DNA of 64,000 bases, taken from Pseudomonas sivasensis. Its GTDB lineage: Bacteria; Pseudomonadota; Gammaproteobacteria; Pseudomonadales; Pseudomonadaceae. Position numbers and translations under genes: made by a program. Under the pieces are notes generated by a model. That model worked only from the letters and a program-made list of their open reading frames with translations. It searched no databases and was not told the origin of the DNA. Numbering within the stretch: position 1 is the stretch's first letter; every line of letters starts with the position of its first letter. The stretch is taken from NCBI RefSeq assembly GCF_013778505.1, contig NZ_JAAOWU010000004.1, forward strand, positions 186,001 to 250,000, read 5' to 3'. This document shows, one piece after another, positions 10,370 through 18,942 of this stretch.

Positions 10370-11773
10370 TCAGCTATTGGTTTTGGGATTGTTCAAGGCG
10401 TTGAGCGTGGTCATGACGCTGGTGCTTTGCTGGCGCAATTGGGCGACCAGGGTGTCCATGGCGTTGTATTTGGCCGACAGGCTGCTGGTGAGCAGGGTCA
10501 TGCGCTCGTCGAGGGACGACTGCTGCTTGGTCAAGTCTTTGAGTGTGTCGGACAAAGACGTGGAGCGCGTAGCCAGGATGCCCGTCGTGGACTTGGCGTA
10601 ATCATCCGTAGCGCTTTTCATGCGCGCCAGCATGCCGTCAGGGCCGCTGAACATACTGTTGATATCGGCTGCGTTGGTTTTTACCGCCGCGTCCCACTTT
10701 TTGTCGTCCAGGGCCAACAAACCGTTGCTGGAACTGGTGGTGACACCAAATTGAGCCAAGGACTTGAACTTGCCTGTTCCCGACAGCTGGTTGAACTCGT
10801 TACGAATTGCCGCCTGCAACGAGCGCATGGTGGAGTCACCGGTGAGGCTTGCCGCCGTGGTGCTACCATCCAGGTTAGTGGTGACCTTGGTTTCAGCGTT
10901 CATCGCAGTAATCAGCGCATTGTAAGTATCTACAAAACCCTTGACCCCTGATTTGAGTGCCGCGTTGTTGGTGCTTACAGTAATCAGCGTGGCGGTTCTA
11001 TCTGGGTCCTTAGCTGTGTCACCCGCCGTCTTGAGCGCCGACACCGATACCAGCTTGATATTCACGCCGCTCAATGCGCCTTCGATGCTATTGGTCTTGG
11101 AGACCGAAGCAACACCGTCGATGCTGTAAAGCGCATCCTTGGGCTCATCAACTACTGTAGCGCCGACATCCAAGCCCGAATTACCCGACAGCTTCAGATC
11201 AGACCCCGTACCCATGGTAGTCGAGGTCAGGATCAATCGCGATCCGTTGGAGTCAGTCTGGATGTTCGCACTCAACCCCGACGTGCCGAACTGGGTATTG
11301 ATCGAATCACGCACCTGCTGCAGGGTCGCGCCGACGGGGATACTGACATCGTAATTCTTGCCGGACTGGCTGATAGTTAATGTCGTCGGCTTGTCAGTGG
11401 CATTCACCACGGTCGATGTGCCGCCTTTGAAGGTTTGAGACGACAATTTCGATGCCTGCGCCAGCTGACTGACAATTAATCGAAAGCTGCCGTTCGAGGC
11501 CGTATTACTCGCAGTCATGGTTGCAACTTTTTCGTCCGAAGACGAACCGGTCAAACCGGTGAAGCTGGAACTGGTTGCCATGTTGTCCAGTGCACCACGA
11601 AACGCATCCAGCGCGGCCTGAATCTTGCCGATCGAAGACAGCGTGGTGGTCGCCTTCTGAGACGCGGTATTGATCTGCGTTTGCTTGGGCACCTTTTCGG
11701 CGTTAACCAAGGATGTCACGATCGCTTGCGTATCGATGTTCGAACCGATACCACTTACCGTTGAACCCGCCAT
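10370..11773 (-). CDS. fliD: Flagellar filament capping protein FliD
   Basis: FliD caps the growing filament and guides flagellin insertion; in pseudomonads it is also a mucin adhesin. The protein is about 467 residues and begins AGSTVSGIGSNIDTQAIVTSLVNAEKVP, the type found in many FliD N-termini, and ends in a helical C-terminal domain. Two consecutive ATGs exist (11776 and 11773); the second is seven bases from an AGGAG ribosome site and was chosen. It belongs to the minus-strand filament gene group with flaG and fliC. Confidence 0.96.
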   Translation of the reverse strand: MAGSTVSGIGSNIDTQAIVTSLVNAEKVPKQTQINTASQKATTTLSSIGKIQAALDAFRGALDNMATSSSFTGLTGSSSDEKVATMTASNTASNGSFRLIVSQLAQASKLSSQTFKGGTSTVVNATDKPTTLTISQSGKNYDVSIPVGATLQQVRDSINTQFGTSGLSANIQTDSNGSRLILTSTTMGTGSDLKLSGNSGLDVGATVVDEPKDALYSIDGVASVSKTNSIEGALSGVNIKLVSVSALKTAGDTAKDPDRTATLITVSTNNAALKSGVKGFVDTYNALITAMNAETKVTTNLDGSTTAASLTGDSTMRSLQAAIRNEFNQLSGTGKFKSLAQFGVTTSSSNGLLALDDKKWDAAVKTNAADINSMFSGPDGMLARMKSATDDYAKSTTGILATRSTSLSDTLKDLTKQQSSLDERMTLLTSSLSAKYNAMDTLVAQLRQQSTSVMTTLNALNNPKTNS

Positions 11774-11853
11774 CATCTATCTCCTGTTCGGTGGCTGCCG
11801 TTATCTTGACTTATTACGCCTCAAGACCGGACAGCAACAAGTTTCATGCCAGC

Positions 11854-12204
11854 TCAGGCCTTGTCGTCAAACAACAGGTTGCTTGCGCTGCTGAGGTTCT
11901 GTGCCAGCTTCAATGCTGTTTCCGACGGAATCTGGCGAATCACTTCACCATTGTCGGTATTGATGACCTTGACCACCACACGGTGGGTGGAATCATCAAT
12001 GGAAAAATCGAGGCTACGCTGGGTAGCTTGAACGAAATCGCGAATATCGGTGACTGCTTTTTCCAGGTCGGCGCGTGCGGGCTCTTGGCTAATCGCGGGC
12101 GTTGCCTGGACATTCACAACGTTGTTGTCAGCCACTACCTTGGCAGGTGCGCTTTGAGGTGCAACCGGCGGATAAGACTGGTTCAGCTTTACACTCATGT
12201 CCAT
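11854..12204 (-). CDS. flaG: Flagellar protein FlaG
   Basis: FlaG-family proteins influence filament length; the exact role is not settled. The 116-residue product has the conserved FlaG C-terminal half (LDFSIDDSTHRVVVKVINTD, GEVIRQIPSE). An upstream in-frame TTG at 12210 is one base from the GAGGAG ribosome site, too close, whereas the ATG at 12204 is seven bases away and is preferred. The gene lies between fliC and fliD as in other pseudomonads. Confidence 0.92.
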   Translation of the reverse strand: MDMSVKLNQSYPPVAPQSAPAKVVADNNVVNVQATPAISQEPARADLEKAVTDIRDFVQATQRSLDFSIDDSTHRVVVKVINTDNGEVIRQIPSETALKLAQNLSSASNLLFDDKA

Positions 12205-12225
12205 GTCCAATCTCCTCTAAACCGA

Positions 12226-12260
12226 AAAAACGGAAGGGCACGTAGACGCGCCCTTCCGTT
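12226..12260 (-). terminator. Terminator after fliC
   Basis: Arms AACGGAAGGG (12229-12238) and CCCTTCCGTT (12251-12260) flank a 12-base loop and are followed on the minus strand by six T residues. It starts 19 bases past the flagellin stop codon, so most fliC transcripts should end here. Confidence 0.8.
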
Positions 12261-12278
12261 AGTTACCAAGCGCTGGGA

Positions 12279-13757
12279 TTACTGAAGCAGCTTCAGTACA
12301 GCGGATGGCAGCTGGTTAGCCTGCGACAGGATCGCGGTGGAAGCCGACTGCAGGGTTTGTTGCTTGGTCAGTTCGGCGGTCTCGGAAGCGAAGTCGACGT
12401 CCTGAACGGTGGAACGTGCAGCGGTGGAGTTCTTCTGAATGTTCTGCAGGTTGTCTGCAGTGGTAGTCAGACGGTTCTGGGTAGCACCCAGACCCGAACG
12501 CACGCTGTCGATGGTGCCGATGGCCTTGTCAATTACAGCCAGGGCGTTCTGAGCGCTGTTGGCGTCAGTTACGGTGGTGTCAGAGATGGCAGTCTTCTCT
12601 GCCACAACGCTGGCTTTACCGAACAGAGCGGTTACACCATCACCACCAGCGCCGGCAGCCAGGGAGTAGCCTTTAGCCGAATCAAGCGAGACTTGACCGG
12701 TAACGGTGGACGCTGCTGTATCCGACAGGGGGGTGAACTTCTCAGCAGGAGGAGTAGCTGTATCGAATGTGTATTCGCCCTTACCGTTTTTGGCGTTTAC
12801 AGAAACAGCACTAGCATCCGTGCCCGCACCGAATACCAAATTTTCGCCAGAATCGGATTTGATTTCCAAGGTATCGTTAATTTCGTCATAGTTGACGCTG
12901 ATACCCAGTTTAGCGGAGTTGGACTTCAGCTGGTCAGCCAGGCTAGCGTTATCGGTAACACCGATGAAGTTCACCGCTTTACCATCACCAACAGTAAGCG
13001 TGAAGTTGGCAGAGGTCGGTGTCGCTGCACCAGTGGTCTTGGACGTATCAACACTCAGCTTGACCTCGGTGCTGGCGCTCGCAGTAAGGCCACCGATCGA
13101 ACCATTGAGCTGAGCAGCAATGCTTTTTGCGGAAGCCCCTTCAAGGTAGCTTACGGTTTTGGTCTGGCCGTTACCTGTTACAGCGATGTCGCCTGCAGCC
13201 AAACCTTTTTCGGTGATAGTGACGTCAGAACTTTTAATCTGCTGCGAACCAATTTTGTTGGCAGCAACGTTTTCCAGGCTCAGGTTGATGGTTTCGTTAG
13301 CGTTGGCGCCAACCTGAATAGCCTTGGTACCGTACGAACCGTCCAGCAGCTTCTGGCCACCGAAAGTAGTGGTCTGCGAGATACGGGTCAGTTCAGCAGT
13401 CAGAGCCTGGTATTCGTCGTTGTTCGACTTACGGTCGTCATTGCTGAGGGAGCCAGTAGCGGAAGACAGAGCCAGGGTACGCATTTTTTGCAGGATGTCG
13501 GTCGAAGCCTGCATCGCGCCTTCAGCGGTCTGAGCGATGGAGATACCGTCGTTCACGTTTTTTACTGCTTGACCCAGGCCGTTGATTTGGCTGGTCAGGC
13601 GGTTAGCGATCTGCAGGCCAGCTGCGTCGTCTTTAGCGCTGTTGATACGCAGGCCGGAAGACAGGCGCTGCATGGAAGTGGCCAGGGCGCCGCCAGCTTT
13701 GTTCAGGTTGCCCTGAGTAGTGATCGAAGCAATGTTGGTGTTTACTGTTAAAGCCAT
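12279..13757 (-). CDS. fliC: Flagellin FliC
   Basis: Flagellin is the filament subunit. The 492-residue protein begins ALTVNTNIASITTQGNL and has the conserved N-terminal D0/D1 (LSSGLRINSAKDDAAGLQIA) and C-terminal D1/D0 segments (ending in ANQLPSAVLKLLQ) around a variable central domain rich in Thr, Ser, Gly and Ala. The open frame extends upstream to 13913, but the ATG at 13757 has a GAGGAT ribosome site and matches the canonical flagellin N-terminus; the upstream part overlaps the promoter. A sigma28 promoter lies at 13837-13863. Confidence 0.97.
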   Translation of the reverse strand: MALTVNTNIASITTQGNLNKAGGALATSMQRLSSGLRINSAKDDAAGLQIANRLTSQINGLGQAVKNVNDGISIAQTAEGAMQASTDILQKMRTLALSSATGSLSNDDRKSNNDEYQALTAELTRISQTTTFGGQKLLDGSYGTKAIQVGANANETINLSLENVAANKIGSQQIKSSDVTITEKGLAAGDIAVTGNGQTKTVSYLEGASAKSIAAQLNGSIGGLTASASTEVKLSVDTSKTTGAATPTSANFTLTVGDGKAVNFIGVTDNASLADQLKSNSAKLGISVNYDEINDTLEIKSDSGENLVFGAGTDASAVSVNAKNGKGEYTFDTATPPAEKFTPLSDTAASTVTGQVSLDSAKGYSLAAGAGGDGVTALFGKASVVAEKTAISDTTVTDANSAQNALAVIDKAIGTIDSVRSGLGATQNRLTTTADNLQNIQKNSTAARSTVQDVDFASETAELTKQQTLQSASTAILSQANQLPSAVLKLLQ

Positions 13758-13836
13758 GACGAAATCCTCGTTGGATGGATACTGCGGCTTCCGGCCCTGG
13801 CAACCGCCGGGTGTGGCCTGAGAACCTACGTAATAG

Positions 13837-13863
13837 TTATCGTCGTGGTAGGCAGTTGCTTGA
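13837..13863 (-). promoter_or_regulatory. fliC: FliA (sigma28) promoter of fliC
   Basis: The minus strand reads TCAAG (13859-13863), 14 bases, then GACGATAA (13837-13844), close to the FliA consensus (TAAAG, about 14 bases, GCCGATAA). It lies 80 bases upstream of the flagellin start, leaving a leader of roughly 70 bases. Confidence 0.8.
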
Positions 13864-13965
13864 GGATTTTTTTGATTTTTTTTACTGGCGCCGTGCCACC
13901 CTTTGCAATTCAACGGCTTACATCAGCTCAAAACCCCGGATTCATTGGCTTTTCTGGCGCCAAAT

Positions 13966-14004
13966 AAAAAACGCCGATGATCTCTAGATCATCGGCGTTT
14001 TTTT
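13966..14004 (-). terminator. Bidirectional-looking terminator after the ketoacyl synthase gene
   Basis: Perfect arms ACGCCGATGATCT (13971-13983) and AGATCATCGGCGT (13986-13998) are flanked by an A run on the left and a T run on the right, so it can end transcripts on either strand. In the minus direction it follows the ketoacyl-ACP synthase gene by about 20 bases and insulates it from fliC. Confidence 0.85.
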
Positions 14005-14022
14005 ATGCAGCCTATTAAAGCG

Positions 14023-14952
14023 TCACGGGCGATACAGAATCGCCGAACCCCACGACAGACCCACACCAAAACCGCTGATTGCCACGCGCTTCCACTTGGC
14101 GTCCATCACGTGCTTTTCCAGCAGCAGTGGAATGCTCGACGACACGGTGTTGCCGGTCTCGACCATGTCCTTGATGAACTTGTCCACCGGGGCATCTTCA
14201 AAACGGCGTGCCACGGCATCAACGATGGCCGCACTGCCCTGGTGAATGCAGAACGCGTCGATCTCATCAGCCTTGAGGTCCGACTCGTTGAGCAGTTCGT
14301 GCAAATGCGCCGGCACCTTGAGCAAGGCGAAGTTGAAGACCTGGCGACCGTTCATGAAGAACACGCCATCACTGACCTTCAAGTGCGGTGCGCCGGAACC
14401 ATCGGTGCCGAATTTGGACTTGCCCAGCAACCACGGCGCGTCTTCACCCATCCAGGTGGCGGTAGCGGCGTCGCCGAACAGCATGGTGGTGTTACGGTCT
14501 TCCGGGTCGACGATCTTCGAATACGGGTCGGCGGTGATCAGCAGGCCGTTTTTCAGGCCAGTGGCTTCCATGAAGCCCTTCATCGCGTAGATACCGTAGA
14601 CGTAGCCGGAGCAGCCCAGGGAAATATCAAAGGCCGCCACATGCGTCGGCAGGCCCAGTTTGTCCTGGACGATCGCGGCGGTGTGGGGCAAACCCTCTTC
14701 ATCACCGTTCTGGGTGACGACGATCAGCGCATCAATCGATTCGCGCTTCAGATCCGGGTTGTTGGCAAACAAAGCGTTGACCGCCTCGACACACAGATCG
14801 GAGGTTTCCTGCGCGGCTTCCTTGCGCGGCAGGAACGCAGAACCGATCTTGCCAATGATGAATTCTTCATCCTTGGCGAATTTGGCACCCTGGGCGTAGT
14901 TATCGATCCCGTCTGCCGGCACGTAACTGGCGATGCTTTTTATGCCAATCAT
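14023..14952 (-). CDS. FabH-like ketoacyl-ACP synthase III
   Basis: The 309-residue protein is a thiolase-fold condensing enzyme of the KAS III type. The family joins an acyl-CoA or acyl-ACP to a malonyl-ACP or releases small acyl products. The catalytic triad is visible as C114 (DISLGCSGYVYG), H237 (FCIHQGSAA) and N268 (ETGNTVSSSIP). The histidine motif IHQG differs from the PHQAN of housekeeping FabH, which suggests a specialised enzyme. It is a single-gene unit with its own terminator between fliC and flgL. In several pseudomonads KAS-type genes occur in flagellin glycosylation islands; a role in making an acyl group for a flagellin glycan is an inference. Confidence 0.85.
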   Translation of the reverse strand: MIGIKSIASYVPADGIDNYAQGAKFAKDEEFIIGKIGSAFLPRKEAAQETSDLCVEAVNALFANNPDLKRESIDALIVVTQNGDEEGLPHTAAIVQDKLGLPTHVAAFDISLGCSGYVYGIYAMKGFMEATGLKNGLLITADPYSKIVDPEDRNTTMLFGDAATATWMGEDAPWLLGKSKFGTDGSGAPHLKVSDGVFFMNGRQVFNFALLKVPAHLHELLNESDLKADEIDAFCIHQGSAAIVDAVARRFEDAPVDKFIKDMVETGNTVSSSIPLLLEKHVMDAKWKRVAISGFGVGLSWGSAILYRP

Positions 14953-15184
14953 TGTGGCTTCCCAATACTAAATAGCTGGAGAACACCCCGAGGACTGCGC
15001 CCGGAGTGCTGACAATAAAGGGGATAACCCCATAAAAATCTCGCTGAAAGCCGCCCCGCAAGGACCCTGTGACGACTTATCCTTTTCACACGATACAGTG
15101 AAGATGCGCTTTATGACTCACAGGTCACTCAATTTTGTGCGCTTTATGCAAAACGTTTCAACAATTTAACCCCAGAAACGACAA

Positions 15185-15212
15185 CGGCCCGCCCTGTTTC
15201 CAGAGCGGGCCG
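15185..15212 (-). terminator. Possible terminator after flgL
   Basis: Arms CGGCCCGC (15185-15192) and GCGGGCCG (15205-15212) form a GC-rich hairpin 17 bases past the flgL stop. The following minus-strand sequence (TTGTCG) has only a weak T run, so its strength is uncertain. Confidence 0.5.
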
Positions 15213-15228
15213 CTTGACTTGGCGCCAC

Positions 15229-16869
15229 TTACATCTTGTTGAACAGGCTCAACTGCGAGACTTTCACGAACGCCAGCTGCGAGGCTTCGAGCATGGTTTG
15301 CTGAAGCGTCAGGTTGATCGCCGCCTCACCCATGTCGACGTTGGCCAGTGCACTCATGGTCGTGGTGTTGGCCAAGCTGATGCTAGTGTTTGCGCTGGCC
15401 TGCACCGTCAACGCATTTTCACGCGCACCGATGGAGCCACGTACGTTGTCCACTTGGTCGGCCGAGCTGGTCAGGTTACTGACGGCGGCGTTGAGGGCGT
15501 CCTGAAGCTTGACCCGCGCGCCCGGAATGCCGTCCGCCGGTTGTTCCAGAGCCTTGCGCAGTTGACCTAGCGTATCGAGGGCGTTCTGGGTTTTCTGGGT
15601 GGTGTTGCCCACCGAAAACTGGTCGCCAACGTTCGGCGTGCCGCTCAGTTCGAAGGTAACGCCTGCCGCCGTGATGGTGCTCGGGCCTGGCGGGGTGCCG
15701 GTGCCGGGAGTGATGACGCCATTGTCCACGATCGGTTTGCTGCCGGCGGTATACGGCTGGGCATAGACCTTGTAGGCCGTCGGGTCGGTGTCGTCGAACT
15801 TGATCAATACGCCGCTGTTAGGAAACGTGCTCGAATAGTTGGCCGCACTGCTGACGCTGGCATTGGTCAATTGCGCGCTGGAAGTGTTGCTCGGGGTTCG
15901 AGCGATGTTGAACCCGTCAGGCTTGGCACTGAGGCTGAACTCACGCCCCTTGACCAGCGCATCGGCATCAGGCCCGGTGGCAAGGTCGGTCAGGTCTACC
16001 GTGATATCGAACTTGACGCCACGCAGGTTGACGCTGGCGCTGCCTTCCTTGGTGGAGTCGAACGTCCCGTTACCGGCAACCTGCGAAGTAATGTCGTTGT
16101 TGTCTTTGTCGGTAATGACGTACTGGGTGCTACTGGTGAACGTCAGTTTGTACGGCTGGCCGTCGGCAAACTGCCGGGTGTAGTCGGAACCCGAAGTCAC
16201 AAGGCCGCTCGATAAGGCGACCTTGTGGTCGTCGACCAGCGGCGGCGAAATCGCAGGCGCCACCGGCGCAGTGGCAGGCGCGAGGTAATTGGACTGGGTG
16301 CGACTGGTGTTGACCGCCCCTTCCAGGATGGTCTTGCCGGTGTCGCCGGTGCGAACCGTCAGGGTCTCGGATACCTGCAGGCTCAGCTCGTTCTCGTCGC
16401 CCTGATAGCTGTAAGTACCATCGTTGTTGCGCGAGTACGGCGGCGTGTCGGTCTTGGAGCCTGAGAACAGATAATTGCCGGCCGAGTCCTTGCTGTTGAG
16501 CAAGCCCAACAGTTGATCCTCAAGCGCGCCCACCTCAACCGAAATGGACTTGCGGTCAGCATCACTGGTCACGCCACCGGCACGCAGCGCCAGTTGGCTG
16601 CCGGCCTGGATCGTGGTGTTGATCGCATCCAGGATGCTTTCTTCGTTAGTCAGCTTGTTCTGAATACTGGTGATATTGCCGCTGTACTGCGACAGCATAT
16701 CTTTCTGCTGTTGCAGCATCAGCAAGCGCTGGGCAGCCACCGGATCATCGGCGGCGGTCTGCACACGCACGCCGGAGCTGGCCTGCTGCTGGGCCTGCAC
16801 CACACCTGAATAATTGTTCTGATACTTGCTGGCACTGGTGTCGAAATACTGCTGTGTAGAAATGCGCAT
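15229..16869 (-). CDS. flgL: Flagellar hook-associated protein FlgL
   Basis: FlgL is the second hook-filament junction protein, placed between FlgK and flagellin. The N-terminus (MRISTQQYFDTSASKYQNN) and C-terminus (INLTLQQTMLEASQLAFVKV region) are conserved flagellin-like helices. At 546 residues it is far longer than the 317-residue E. coli protein; the extra length is in the middle (about residues 180-420), which is Thr/Ser/Gly/Pro-rich and presumably surface exposed. It follows flgK by 14 bases and ends the flg run. Confidence 0.95.
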   Translation of the reverse strand: MRISTQQYFDTSASKYQNNYSGVVQAQQQASSGVRVQTAADDPVAAQRLLMLQQQKDMLSQYSGNITSIQNKLTNEESILDAINTTIQAGSQLALRAGGVTSDADRKSISVEVGALEDQLLGLLNSKDSAGNYLFSGSKTDTPPYSRNNDGTYSYQGDENELSLQVSETLTVRTGDTGKTILEGAVNTSRTQSNYLAPATAPVAPAISPPLVDDHKVALSSGLVTSGSDYTRQFADGQPYKLTFTSSTQYVITDKDNNDITSQVAGNGTFDSTKEGSASVNLRGVKFDITVDLTDLATGPDADALVKGREFSLSAKPDGFNIARTPSNTSSAQLTNASVSSAANYSSTFPNSGVLIKFDDTDPTAYKVYAQPYTAGSKPIVDNGVITPGTGTPPGPSTITAAGVTFELSGTPNVGDQFSVGNTTQKTQNALDTLGQLRKALEQPADGIPGARVKLQDALNAAVSNLTSSADQVDNVRGSIGARENALTVQASANTSISLANTTTMSALANVDMGEAAINLTLQQTMLEASQLAFVKVSQLSLFNKM

Positions 16870-16883
16870 CGTCCCAGACTCCC

Positions 16884-18932
16884 TTAAAGACTATTGATCA
16901 GCGTGCTGAAGGTTTCTTGCGCAGCCTTGATGATCTGCGACGACGCTGTGTAGTACTGCTGGAACTTGATCATGTCGCCCGCTTCTTCATCCAGGTTGAC
17001 CTGGGATACGGAGTTGCGTGCGTTCTTGTTGGCCGTCAACAGCGCGTTGGTCGCTGTGGTGTCTGTGGTGGCCGCTGCGGCCTTGGCGCCGACGGTCGAG
17101 ACCAACTTGCTGTTGGCCCCCACCAGGCTGGTGCCGCCACTGCCATCGGCCGCGAGGCCTACGGTTGACTTGGTCTGCAGGTTGAGCAGGGCCTGGGCGT
17201 TACGGTTGTCGGACTTGCCGGAGGCATTGAACGAGAAGGAGGTGCTGTCGCCGTTCGCTGGCGAACCGCCCACCGTGGTGTCGAAGCTGAAGCTCTTGGC
17301 TGGCGACAACAAGACACCGCCGGCATCGCGCATCGGCACGCTGATGCTGATCTTGTTGGCCTGGCCTGGAATGATAGTGCCGGAGCCGATCGGATCACCC
17401 TGGGCGTTGCTGAGGGTGTAAGCCTGAGTGCCATCGGCCGCGGGTTTACCAAAGACCATCGTCACCGGCATCGAGTGCTCAATGCCCGTACGCAATTGCG
17501 CGGTGTCGGCGCCACCCTGGATATCCAGAGGCACTGTGAGGGTCGGCGGCGTAAAGGTGCCGGTGCCCTGGTTGGTTTTACCCGCCTCGCCCTGCAACGG
17601 CGCGGCAAAGGCAATCTTGCTCGGATCGCTGAGCACGGTGCCGATTTCCTTGGCGCCGTTGGCGGTCGGGCTGACCTTGAAGCTGTCACCCGCCTGCACT
17701 GCGCCGCTCTGGACCGCCAGGGTGAAACCGTCGATAACCGGCGGCGGCGTGGCACTCAGGTCATAAGTGCCCATAGCCTTGCCGTCGGATCGCAGGACCG
17801 TCACCTTGTTGAGATTGGTCACATCGTTGAAGCTGACCTTGTAATCGAAGTTGGTCAACTGGCTGCTGTCTTTGATCGTCACGCCCAAGGCGCCGTCGCC
17901 CAGGTTGCCTTGGGCCGCCTGGCTACGCAGGGCAACGGAGGCTGCGTTATTGATGTCGGTGAACATCGAGGCGCCGAACTCGCCATTGAGGTCCAGGCCT
18001 TGGCCCAACTGGCTGTTGAGCGCATCGGCAGTGACAATCGCGATACGCCCCAAGTCATTGATTGCCGGCATCAGCGCATCGCTGCGATAACGCAGCAGGC
18101 CACCGATGCTGCCGCCACTGATCACGTTGCCCAAGTCCAGGGCGGTACCGCCCGGCGCATTGAGCTGGATCGTGTACTGGCTGGTGTCGCTCTTGCTCGG
18201 CACCGCGGAAATGCTGCTGGACTGATCGCCCAGCACCAGGGACTGGCCACTGCCGGTGCTGAGGCTGAACACGCCGTTCTTTTCCGTGGCGGTCACGCCA
18301 ATCAACTCATTGAGCGAGCGCACAGCCTCGGCACGGGAGTCCAGCAGGTTGGCCGGGGAGGTGTTCGACGAACCCTGTACCTGGGCGATCTGCTTGTTGA
18401 GGGACGCAATCGACGACGTCAGTTGGTTGACCTGATCGCTCATCGAGGTCAACTGGCTGTTGATGGTCTCTTTCTGCTGGCTCAACTGGCTGGAGATGGT
18501 GTTGAACCGGTTGGTCAGGGTCTGGGCATTCGTAAGCAGGATCTGACGGGCCGAAGCATCGTTCGGACTGGCCGAGGCGGTCTGCACCGCCGCGAAGAAC
18601 GAGCTGAGCACGGCGGACATGCCGGTGGTCTTGTCCGACAGGGTCTTGTCGACCGCACTGATCTGGTCCAGGTAAGCCTTGGCATCGCTGTTGAGCGAGG
18701 TGCTGTTCTGGTAAGCGGTGTCCAGGTATTCGTTGTAGACCCGGCGCACGTCGGCCAGGGTGGTGCCGCTGCCGATGAACACGCCGCCGTACTGATTCGA
18801 CGCGTTCGCGCTCTGGGTGGTCTGCTGACGCGAATAGCCCGCGGTATTGGCGTTGGCGATGTTGTTACTCAAGACCGACAACGATCCTTGAGCGGCGTTA
18901 AGCCCCGACATCCCGATATTGAGCAAACTCAT
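16884..18932 (-). CDS. flgK: Flagellar hook-associated protein FlgK
   Basis: FlgK is the first hook-filament junction protein. The 682-residue product has the rod/hook-type N-terminus (SLLNIGMSGLNAAQGSLSVL, NNIANANTAGYSRQ), a coiled region around residues 130-200, a large variable central part and a conserved helical C-terminus (QVNLDEEAGDMIKFQQYYTA). The length is typical for Pseudomonas FlgK. It sits 10 bases after flgJ. Confidence 0.97.
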   Translation of the reverse strand: MSLLNIGMSGLNAAQGSLSVLSNNIANANTAGYSRQQTTQSANASNQYGGVFIGSGTTLADVRRVYNEYLDTAYQNSTSLNSDAKAYLDQISAVDKTLSDKTTGMSAVLSSFFAAVQTASASPNDASARQILLTNAQTLTNRFNTISSQLSQQKETINSQLTSMSDQVNQLTSSIASLNKQIAQVQGSSNTSPANLLDSRAEAVRSLNELIGVTATEKNGVFSLSTGSGQSLVLGDQSSSISAVPSKSDTSQYTIQLNAPGGTALDLGNVISGGSIGGLLRYRSDALMPAINDLGRIAIVTADALNSQLGQGLDLNGEFGASMFTDINNAASVALRSQAAQGNLGDGALGVTIKDSSQLTNFDYKVSFNDVTNLNKVTVLRSDGKAMGTYDLSATPPPVIDGFTLAVQSGAVQAGDSFKVSPTANGAKEIGTVLSDPSKIAFAAPLQGEAGKTNQGTGTFTPPTLTVPLDIQGGADTAQLRTGIEHSMPVTMVFGKPAADGTQAYTLSNAQGDPIGSGTIIPGQANKISISVPMRDAGGVLLSPAKSFSFDTTVGGSPANGDSTSFSFNASGKSDNRNAQALLNLQTKSTVGLAADGSGGTSLVGANSKLVSTVGAKAAAATTDTTATNALLTANKNARNSVSQVNLDEEAGDMIKFQQYYTASSQIIKAAQETFSTLINSL

Positions 18933-18942
18933 GGTTCAGACC

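Noticed and set aside
13758..13913. Upstream extension of the flagellin frame
   Set aside because: It contains the FliA promoter and reads unlike any flagellin; the canonical N-terminus begins at 13757.
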